Shown here: positions 54,952-64,000 of the stretch, in pieces
How positions within the stretch are numbered: position 1 is the stretch's first letter
Layout of the letters: every line of letters begins with the position of its first letter
Origin: Oikopleura dioica
Lineage: Eukaryota; Chordata; Appendicularia; Copelata; Oikopleuridae
DNA length: 64,000 nucleotides
Direction: 5' to 3'
NCBI GenBank assembly: GCA_907165135.1
Contig: OU015566.1
Span: 5,626,157-5,690,156, forward strand
The notes under the pieces: generated by a model
Databases searched by the model: none
Told to the model about the DNA's origin: nothing
The model's input: the letters and a program-made list of their open reading frames with translations, nothing else
Made by a program: the position numbers and the translations under genes

Positions 54952-57900
54952 ATGAAGAGCTCGATTTTAGCGCTCGTTTTCAGCCTAGCAAGTGGGCAAG
55001 TTACGAGAGTTTATCCAGAAGAATCAAATGAGAGAAAAATCACAGTAGAGATCGGGAAGAATCACAAAAACGATGTCGTTTTTGAAAATATCTACAAGAC
55101 GAAATGGTTCTGTACTTCTATCAGTGAGTCTTCTTGCCAGGTTGATCTATCCGACGCACCTGTCGGTCCATACTCAGTTTACAGCGAATCCAATCCTGTA
55201 AAAGAGAAGCCGACTTTTTATCTCCGTCAAGGCAGGCTCGCTCGATCTTTTGGGCCAGCAGACTCATTTTGTAGTGGGAAGAGTGTGATTACAGATATCA
55301 CTCCTACTTTCGGCTCCCTAAACGGAGGGCAAAAATTGACGATTTCAGGTTGCAATTTGCCAGCGAAAAAGAACGTTGGTGCAATTTTCGGTCAGCGTTC
55401 TGTGGAGATCCGACTTTGGAGAGAAAATGCGTACGTTCTATGCGATATTGTTGAGTTTCTTTCCTCCGAAACGACAATGATTTGCATCACACCAAAATTT
55501 GAAGCTGAGGGTCGATACAGAGTCGAATTCATCGACAACGCAGAGCAGATAAAAATGGTTACTTCTAACAAAATCTACGTTTCACAGCAGTATGCTCCCT
55601 TCATAAATGATGTCAAATCACGTGGGCGGTCAACGAGGTTCATCGGCAGCAGCGATAGAGTGTCGCTTGAAGGGGATTTTCTCGCCTCAGGAACTTGAGA
55701 TAAATTTTTATAAACAAGATAGGAGGAACCTCAAAGCTAAATAGATGTCAATAATTATCTTGAAAAGGCATTGAACCAAGCGAAACTCATGAAAACATCG
55801 ACGATGAGCAAAATCATTCTCTTCTACTGCCTGAAATCGAGCTTGTTCACATGCAGACGAACAAGTCTTTTTACTCTCAAATCAACGTCACTGAAGGACA
55901 AATCGAATTTTTCGCCGATGAAATCCCCCTCGGCGATTTTCAAATTTATCTTCGATCGCTTACTTATGGAAAAAGCTCGATTGCTGCTGGCCCGATGAAA
56001 AACGTCGATCTCGTGGTTTTTCCAGTTATTCACGATGTCCAGAAAGACAAAGACAACAACCTTTATCTCTTTGGAAGCGGTTTTGATGAAAATTGCGAAG
56101 TAATGGTTTTCAACTGGCCATGTATCCGCGACTTCTCGTACGAAGCTAACAGCTTCACCGAATTGAGATGCAATGTTCAACAACCAAGAGGCCTCTTTGA
56201 GATTCCACATTTTCCCTCTGACTTAGGAATGGAAATACAGCTTTTTGACTTTCAAGAGTTTTCTCAATTCCCAAGCTGGTCGAATATCCTCAGTTTCGCT
56301 CAACAAGAACGACTTATACGTGAAGATCACCTTTCGTCAATGATTTTCAGTTGGGATGAACGTGTAGCCTTAGTTCGAACGCACGGCTATTTCAACCCCT
56401 CGTCTCAAAAGGCTCGTTCAAAATAGAAACAGCTGGTCTTGTTTTGGTTCGATTGAGCCAATGTGATCCTGAATCTGGCTTTTGCGCTTCTCCAGTCATC
56501 ATTTTTGATGGACACTCCTCGGGCGAAGTCTTTACTGATGTTCACAAATTCAAAAAGACGAGCAACTACTACCTCGAAATTTTCGTCCTCCGACGATCAA
56601 TCAATGGGTTCACGAGTCATTTATACGTGAGCATGATCAACAATGACGAGAACGAAGAAAATTTATACGACGAATCGTCTTTGACAGAAAAGATCGAGAT
56701 GAAGTTCCAAAGAAGTGGAATCTTTGAAACTGTCTACTTGATAAAATTCAAAGTTGATCAACCAAGTGATTTTGAATTTCAATTCAAGTACGGAGATCGT
56801 GAAACAGCGCCCTTTCTTCTCAAAGGAAACACGAACACCATCCAGAAAGAGCTTCACATGTTGAGTGAAACGGAATGCAAGTCGTTAGGGAATATGCAAG
56901 TCATATTCCATGAAGAATTTGAATCATCGAAGAACAATGAAGTCACTGGGAATATTGATCCTTTCTGCGGACTCTATGCGCTGGAAACAAAATCGGCATA
57001 TCTCCAAAAGCTTCATTCTTCAAGAGTCCGGTCGAATACAAAATTATGCTTTGCGTTCAAAGGTTCTTTGGAGAATTATGTAACACTCAATATCGAAGCT
57101 AAAAAAGGAAAATCAAGGAAAATTTATCAGATAGAAATGGACTTGGACAATGTCGACCCGACCATGGTTCATGAAAATTGGCGATATCAGTGCCAAGAGA
57201 TCTACAATCCAGTGATAGAATACATTCGAGAAGAGCAAGATTCGATTTTCATCAACAACGTCGTTTTTCATCCAACTGAAAAGACGTCCATGATGCTGGA
57301 TGATATTTACCTCGGAGAAAACATTGGTTTCTTCACCAGAGTCCAAGAAAACATCGGCGCTAGACCGGGCGATGAATTCATTGTTCACTACGGAGTCACG
57401 TGGAAGAATGCGAATCTTGGTTTTGATGCTCAACTTCAGATAACCATCCAATCCGAAAACTGTCTAGAAAATATTCCACCACCCGAAATTGTTGGCAAAG
57501 AGACGGGAGCTTTTCCAGCCATTAGCTTTTCCAGCCGTTAGCTTTTCCAGCCATTAGCTTTTCCAGCCTTGCTGGAAATTCTCATTTGCTGGAAAAGCTA
57601 ATATACTGGAAAAGCTTCTTTCAGATTGATATTTTTCTAATGAAAATATAAGTTGATAAAATAAGTACTATTTTTATTAAAAAGTGTAATTACTTAGACG
57701 TGCTATTTTTAAGGTTAACGAAGTTTTCCAGCCCACTTCCGCCTTATAGACCCGCGAACACCATATATTTTTAGAATCAGCAGAAAATTTTTAGAACTTC
57801 GACGGTTTAAAATTCTAGAAAACTCCACTTCCGGTCGATTCTAGAGCTGGAAATTGACGTAATTAAGGTGTCATGGTGAAGTTTGACCTATCAAATTGCT

Positions 57901-60900
57901 GATCTGACGATTTCCTATCATTTTAGAAAAGAATAAAGACCAACCGCGGTCAAACCAACCGAAAAAAACTGAAAAAAAAATTCATCAGTTTACGCCTTTT
58001 TTTACATAATTTTGCCGGTCGGTTTGACCACGTTTGGGACTGTTTCTTCTGATACATTGATTATAGGTCCTATATTCAATAAAGGATGACTCAAAATCTT
58101 CCGAGCATCAATTTGATAGGTCATACTCTACCATCACACCTAAATTTCGTCAATTTCCGGCTCTAGAATCGACCGGAAGTGGAGTTTTCTAGAATTTTAA
58201 ACCGTCAAAGTTCTTAAAATTGTCTGCTGATTCTAAAAAGGTATGGACCATACCGTATGGTGTTCGGGGGTCTATAAGGCGGAAGTGGGCTGGAAAACTT
58301 GGTGAACCTTAAAAAAAGCACGTCTTAGTGAAATATAATTAATAAGGATTCATTATTTATTAATAATCGTCGATTAGTATAAAATTTATCGAGAGATCGT
58401 TTTCAAAGGAGGTCGGAATTTTTGGTACTCCTTGATCCGATTTTGGTACTGCGAGCATGGCTGTTGATTTCGGAGCGTTCGCGTTTCTCAGAAAACGATC
58501 TCTCGATAATTCTTATATAAATTGACGATTATTAATTAATTATGATACTTCAGAAAGTAAATACACTTTTTAATAAAAATAGTACTTATTTTATCGAACT
58601 ATATTTTCATTAGAAAAATATCAATTTGAAAGAAGCTTTTCCAGCCATTAGCTTTTCCAGCCGTTAGCTTTTCCAGCCTTGCTGGAAATTCTAATATGCT
58701 GGAAAAGCTAACGGCTGGAAAAGCTAATGGCTGGAAAAGCTCCCGTCTCGTTGGCAAATATTCCTTTACTCAGATCGACGAGCCATTCATCCATCAATAC
58801 AGTAAGAAAGGAGTTCTGGTTCAAATTGAACGCCAGCAATCTCAATACATCAGTAGTTCTGAAGTTGTTACTGTTCAATCTGGTGATGTCTCTGCCGATC
58901 TTGATCTTTCGATCAATGATTTTGATCTCGCCACCGAGCTAGAAACAAAATTCGGCATCGTCGCGAAGGTCCTCTCTACTGGCAAATGCTACGACAAGGA
59001 AAGACACATTTCGTTGGAATCCATTGACGCAAGGGATTTGGAAGATGTCATCGTAGATCGAGCCAATTCGGTATTTGATGAAATCGATGTTTCCGTTGTC
59101 CGACATGGCGGGCGACTAATTGGCCTTTTGAGCGCCAAAAACATGCAAGTGGCAGCAGCCCATAAAGCCGTGTTCTTGAAATGTCCGGAAGGTGTTTACT
59201 CAGAATGCCGAGCGGACAATTTATGCGACTTTAGCTCGCTGAAAACTATCGAGCAAGAAATAATTGAAATTGAAGGGTCCGCAGAAGGTTCAGGAATCGA
59301 AACCCCAACACGGACGTTCGTCAATCCAAGCTATCAAGAAGAAAATGAAATCAAGGAAGATAATTTCTTCTCGGATACTTTTGAGGTCGATCTTGGGTCG
59401 TCGTTTATGCGAAGAAATGACAACTGTAAAATTCAATCAATCTATCCGCGAAGATTTTCTCTGCTTGGAAATGTTCGATTGACGATTTTCACGAAAAACT
59501 GCGATCCCTTGAATAAGAGCGATTCAATTTTGATTGCGAATCGTAATTGCAAGATAATAAGCTCATCGAATGATCAAATCGAATGTTTCTTGAAAGAGAC
59601 TCAGCCAGTTGTTCATGTTTCTCTGCGATCACTTGAATCTGGCTGGTTACCAGAGATCATCAAGATTCAGACGGGAGCCAAGATCAGCTGGAGTTGGAAG
59701 GAAATGGAGTTGCCAAACGGCCACGATGCTCAAATCCGAGTTCAACAGACAATGACTCGCGGACGAGTTGAATACAATCGCCTCGGCTTCATTTCCGATT
59801 CTGGAGCCTTTTCTTTTGAGAGGGAATTTCTTCAACCCGGTCACTATTTTTACTCTTCTGGATGGATTGATGCTGACCAAACTCTTGCATTTACTGGAGA
59901 AATCGTTGTTGTCGACAAATTCGACGCAAGTTTTATTTTGAACATCAATGACGAAGAAGTGAAGGCTAATTTTAAGGATTCTTTTCAGCAAGTGACCGCT
60001 TTAGATGTCACAACAGAAAGCGACGAGGAAAGCTTCGTCGATGGAAGTCGTCTTTTCATCCATTTCAATGAACTCCCAGACAACCCTGGTAAAATAACGG
60101 TCGAACTCTATAATCAAAAATGCGAGAATGCAAAAGTCATCAACTCCACAACAATAACATGTGATTTCAACTTGCGGGGAGGTCATTCAACCGACTGCAA
60201 CTTGAAAGTTGAGCTATCAAACTTTGGCGACGTTTTTTACTCGGAAAATGCCAACAATTGTCCGAAGATAGTTCCAGTCGTTTACAACCCGATTGGCAAC
60301 TATGGAGTCGGGAAAAACGGCGGCGCTGAGATTTCAATAAATGGCGACTTTAGAAACTTCTTGGTCGCGGACATTTCTGTCATTGCCGGAAGTACTGAGC
60401 TAAAAGTGACAGATTTTTCGAATGGAGAAATAAAACTCCTCGTTCCAGAATTAGACGAAGGATCTTACAATTTGAACATCTACTACCGAAATCATTGGTT
60501 CAAGACGTTTACGATGGTTGCTTCAGAAATCTTCACTTCGACAATTGTTCAGACCGAGGTTCAAACATCGTCTCAGTCAAACAGCATCACGATGACAGGG
60601 TTTTTCGTTGGTGAAATTGAGTCAATCACGATCGACGACCAGATCTGTAACATAAAGTTCTCTTCTTCGAGTCAAATTCGATGCAAGGTTTCAAATGTCC
60701 GAGCTGGTACCTACATTCCAAAAGTTCTCATGAGTCTTGGTTACGCGTCAACTGATGGCAAACTTGGACAAGTAGCTGCGACAATTCTTGGAGATGTCAG
60801 ATCCATTTATCCTGACCAAGGATCTTTCGGCGGAGGAAACTGGATCAATGTTTATGGCAGCGGATTTTCTGAACAAATGTCTGTAATGGTCATTCCCGAC

Positions 60901-61899
60901 GAAGAAAAGGCAGGAGATCTTTGCGGTGGCGAGTGTGAGATCAAGTTCATCCATCACGAGCTCCTCAAACTCAAAATCCCGCAACTGAGAGGAATCAAAG
61001 GCAAAGACCAGGTCCCAAGCTCAATTTTCCTCATTTCGACGCATCAAGAAAAACCAGTTCCATTTAATCGTGCTTTGTATTCGTACAAAAATGAGCTTAC
61101 CGCCCGTGCTGAAGCGCTCAAGCACCCGGAATTTCCTGACCGTTTCGTTTTGGAAGTCAGCGGATTGAACATGCTCGATGAAATAACGATTCTTGGCGAG
61201 GCCTTTGACCCGATTTGCGGCAACCAACAAGTGAATGTTGAAGGCGGAAACTCAACTTGTGTTATCTTTTCTTGTTCGGAAACCTTTATCAGCTGTCGTC
61301 TCCCGCCGAGATCGCCTGGCGCCAAACGTCTTGATGTTGAACACTTATCAAACGGCTTCGCTAAATCAAGCAGTCTTCAAGTCATTTACAGTCTTCATAT
61401 CAAGAGTGTTCATCCTCTTTCTGCAGGGACAAATGGAGGAAACGTTATAACAATCAGAGGAGCTGGCTTTGGAGAAGACGAACCGGCAGTTGAAGTCGCT
61501 ATTTGTGGCCAACTATGCGAAATAATGACATTCAGTGTTAGCTTGGACCAGGAGATCACCTGCAAATTGCCATTCTACGATTTTTCTCTCAAACAATGTC
61601 TCGTAAATGTTCAATCAATCGAAGATCCGTCAATAAGCTTGAGCTACGATGAGTACTTTGTCTTTGATGAAAAACGAACTTTGAATGTAATCAAGCAAAG
61701 CGATTTCTACGGGCCGAGTTCTGGAGGGTACGAATACGCCGTTACTCTTGACAAAATCAACGACCATGAGAGTGAGGGTCGAGATTTTGGTATTTTTTTA
61801 TGGAATAGGTTTTTTCACGATTTGAAAAATATGAAGAATTTGATAAAATTCAATGAGATGCATTTTGACCTGCGAAAACTTGTAAACGACTATTTTTAG
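54952..61899 (+). CDS. Fibrocystin-L (PKHD1L1)-like protein, split by a transposon and truncated 3'
   Basis: Large extracellular protein of the fibrocystin type. A signal peptide (MKSSILALVFSLASGQV) is followed by several IPT/TIG domains: ITDITPTFGSLNGGQKLTIS (about 55285), YNPIGNYGVGKNGGAEISIN (about 60280), SIYPDQGSFGGGNWINVYGS (about 60805), KSVHPLSAGTNGGNVITIRG (about 61400). A PA14-like part spans 56870-57480 and continues at 58759. A copper-fold-like SWSWKEMELPNGHDAQI...FTGEIVVV lies at about 59690-59930. Introns are near 55695-55773 and 56351-56400 (50 bp). At 57500-58749 a transposon interrupts the exon; removing it and one TSD copy restores PEIVGKYSFTQ in frame. The tail after GRDFGIF (about 61795) is read from sequence also found beside the lectin genes, so the natural 3' part (expected G8 domains) is missing here. 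Probably a broken gene or allele. Confidence 0.72.
57500..58749. mobile_element. 1.25-kb foldback element with 9-bp TSD inside a coding exon
   Basis: Ends GAGACGGGAGCTTTTCCAGC and its complement (ending AAGCTCCCGTCTC) are inverted. TSD GTTGGCAAA at 57491-57499 and 58750-58758. Subterminal arrays of the 16-bp unit AGCTTTTCCAGCCATT (or ..GTT) flank both sides. Inner arms about 57600-57860 and 58165-58630 are complementary over long stretches. No transposase frame was seen. It has the same design as the elements at 29261 and 49746 (GAG...CTC ends, about 16-bp units, 9-bp TSD). Confidence 0.92.
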
Positions 61900-64000
61900 T
61901 GTTTTTTTTTTATTTTTTTTTTGTTTAATGAAAGAGAGAAGAGCATTTGGGTCAAGAACGCCGCTAATAATAAGTCCAGGAAAGGGTTTGATTAACTTCA
62001 CACTGTTGATCACCCGGAATGGTTATTTCGATTCGGCAGGAGTAGTATGCCTCTTCATAGCAGTTAACATCATCCCATTTGAGGGATATGAATCTCACAA
62101 CGCAGTCTTCGGGGCTAGACAAAAAATGATTGTTGGGCTGTCCAGAACGCCAACCGAAAACGGATATTTCAGTGTTGGCAGTGCTGAACCATTTGTTATC
62201 ACTTCCGCGAACGATTCCGAGCCACTCGTGTCGTTCTGGTTTGAACTGCTGGTTGTATGCTTCTAGCTCATCATTGCTATTGAAAAATGGTAGATGGCCT
62301 CCGATCGCGTTGCAGTTGGCCTTAGCCGTTTCAAAATCCACTTGAGTATCGCCCATGTTTACGAATCCGACGCAAATTTTCTAAATCGTCATTTACTGGT
62401 ATTTTGAATTAAGCCTTACTGGTGGTTGCTCATTTTGCGGCTCGGTTGCTTCTTCAGTAGGTGGCTCAGTCGGTGGCTCAGTCGGTGGCTCAGTTGTTGG
62501 TTCAGTTGACGGTTCGTTGGGTGGCGACGGCAAAAAGTATTGACAGTTTTCATCAACCTTGACTACAGTATCGATTCGGCAGGAATAGTATTTCTTAAGT
62601 TCACATCTTTGAGCATTCCAATGATTCTCGTCCTCGAGGCTAATCTCTACACAAGCTTCGGAATCTTTACCTCGCGTAAAAAGTAAATCTTGAAAATAGA
62701 GCTGTCCACCTAGGGTAGTGATCAGTCTGTCATTTAAACGATGGACTCCTAGCCATTCATTTCGATAAGATTTAAGTGCTTCATAGTCTTCGAGCTCATC
62801 TTTGTTGTGAAAGAAGGGGAGATGCCCTCCAATTTCGTTGCAACTATCTTCTGCAGCGTCGAAATTCAGCATTGACTCGCCCATGTTTCGGAACTCAGTG
62901 CACAGTTTCATTTCAACTTGACATTGTTGATCACCGGGAATGGTTTTTTCGATTCGGCAGGAGTAGTACAGCAGCCCACGGCAGCCTAAATCATACCATT
63001 TAAGCGTAGTGGAGCTCTCAGCGCAGTCTTGGGCGCCGGTCAAATTGTCGGGCTGGCCATCGGTACGAGCCCACGCAAAAACGGATATTTCAGTGTTGGC
63101 AGTGCTGAACCATTTGTTATCACTTCCGCGAACGATTCCGAGCCACTCTCTTCGATCTGGTTTGAACGCGTTGTACGCTGCTAGCTCATCAGCGTTATTG
63201 AAAAATGGCAAATGCCCTCCGATCGCGTTGCAATTAACCTTTGCCGTTTCAAAATTGACTTTAGTATCGCCCATGTTGACAAATCCAATACAAGTTTTCT
63301 AAAATGTCATTAACTGGTATTTTGAACTTTAGGCTTACTGGTGGTGGCTCAGTTTGCGGCTCGGTTGGTGCTTCTGTTGGTGGCTCAGTCGGTGGCTCAG
63401 TCGGTGGCTCAGTTGTTGGCACAGTTGTTGGCTCAATTGTTGGTTCGGTGGCTGGTTCTGTTGGTGATTTCTTCGGCGCTTGGTTGTATTTCAGCTGCTT
63501 AAATTTTACATCGAAAAGAACTTTTCTCTGACGCTGAATAAGTTTCTTCATTCTAAGGGCTTTCGTGGGGCTACCATCGTTGCAGACGAAGGCGTGGTGA
63601 AAGCTTTTTACAGACGCGTAAAAATTGTTGAGGGATAAGAGAAGATCCTGGCTATCGTAATTTGGGTCGATGAAATCGTTTTGGTCACCGGAGCCGGCAA
63701 AATCGGTGCATGACTCGTCAACAAGTCCGACTAAATCATCGACTTTGAGGTAGAAGTCACGCAGTCGGTTAGCCTTCTTTTGTGGGGGGATGTTGGTGTC
63801 AGCATAGGCGGACAAGACATCATTGTAGAGATGATTGTAAGCGGCGGCGACTTTGCTCCAAGAGTTTTGCGCGGCGGACTCGGCAGAAGCAATTGCCAAG
63901 ATGACCAACGCGAGAAGCTAAATTGAAACATTTATAGCTTCTATTTATACGTCGCGAAATTTCAACTTCATAATGAAAATTTAAGCCTCGAAATTCAATT
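60942..64000. repeat. Direct segmental duplication partner of about 40152-44720
   Basis: From GATCAAGTTCATCCATCACG (60942) to the window end, the sequence matches 40152-44330 and beyond in the same orientation at very high identity, including the lectin gene. The main differences are the two transposons present only in the left copy. The left breakpoint lies inside a fibrocystin-L exon. Confidence 0.85.
61964..63919 (-). CDS. Lectin gene copy 3 (three CTLDs), exon 1 beyond the window
   Basis: Exon 2 (63919 to about 63347) continues the signal peptide (LLALVILAIASAESAAQN), a helical domain (NHLYNDVLSAYADTNIP) and the intact CTDFAGSGDQNDF region that is split in copy 1, then a PTEP linker. The next exon (to about 62420) carries two CTLDs (GGHLPFFNNADEL, ARTDGQPDN, WYDLGC; GGHLPFFHNKDEL, QRCELKKYYSC) and a second PTEP linker. 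The last exon has CTLD3 with GWRSGQPNNHFL and WDDVNC, ending at 61964. Introns are short. Exon 1, expected to encode MNKTAS..., should lie just past 64000. The frame is open throughout. It is the only intact copy seen with two PTEP linkers. Confidence 0.8.

Noticed and set aside
56340-56430. Frameshift in the fibrocystin-L-like gene at an AAAA run
   Set aside because: A 50-bp GT..AG intron of the usual size joins the two frames in phase (WDER to SFKIE).

Overview
The window is nuclear DNA of a compact animal genome. Genes are packed head to tail or head to head, most introns are about 40-60 bp with GT..AG ends, and a few splice sites look non-canonical (GG..AG, GC..AG). Introns longer than 1 kb hold transposons or whole genes on the opposite strand. 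Short introns, possible operon spacing, tight packing and chordate-type gene content suggest a larvacean tunicate such as Oikopleura. That is an inference, because no species-specific sequence was matched.

Left part (1-37 kb): two convergent MGAT4-type GlcNAc-transferase genes; a phospholipase A2-like secreted protein without the catalytic residues; DNAJC13/RME-8; TRIP12 HECT ubiquitin ligase; a PX-domain protein; a syntrophin; an Ig-type receptor tyrosine kinase; then SF3B5 and GINS1 (PSF1), closely spaced like an operon; and prolyl oligopeptidase (PREP). A secreted Cys-rich gene sits inside an RTK intron and a RING-finger gene inside a PREP intron, both antisense to their hosts.

Right part (37-64 kb): an EGF + ZP + kelch-like secreted protein, then a young accessory region. 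It has three copies of a secreted protein with a Pro-Thr-Glu-Pro linker and three C-type lectin domains. Two copies form a large inverted duplication around 45.2 kb, and two lie in a direct segmental duplication (about 40.15-44.7 kb and 60.94-64.0 kb). The same duplications carried pieces of a fibrocystin-L-like (IPT/TIG, PA14, G8) gene. Also here are a CatSper-type sperm channel gene with an antisense lectin-like gene in its pore-proximal intron, a Thr-rich protein, and remnants of a kinase, a CatSper exon and lectin-like genes.

The most striking feature is a set of non-autonomous inverted-repeat transposons whose edges and target-site duplications (TSDs) can be read directly. Five have 9-bp TSDs and subterminal arrays of short repeats (foldback or Mutator-like). 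Four have 8-bp TSDs (hAT-like). One 9-bp element splits a fibrocystin-L exon exactly, one 8-bp element splits a lectin exon, and one 2.25-kb nested element separates the last exon of an MGAT4 gene from the rest.
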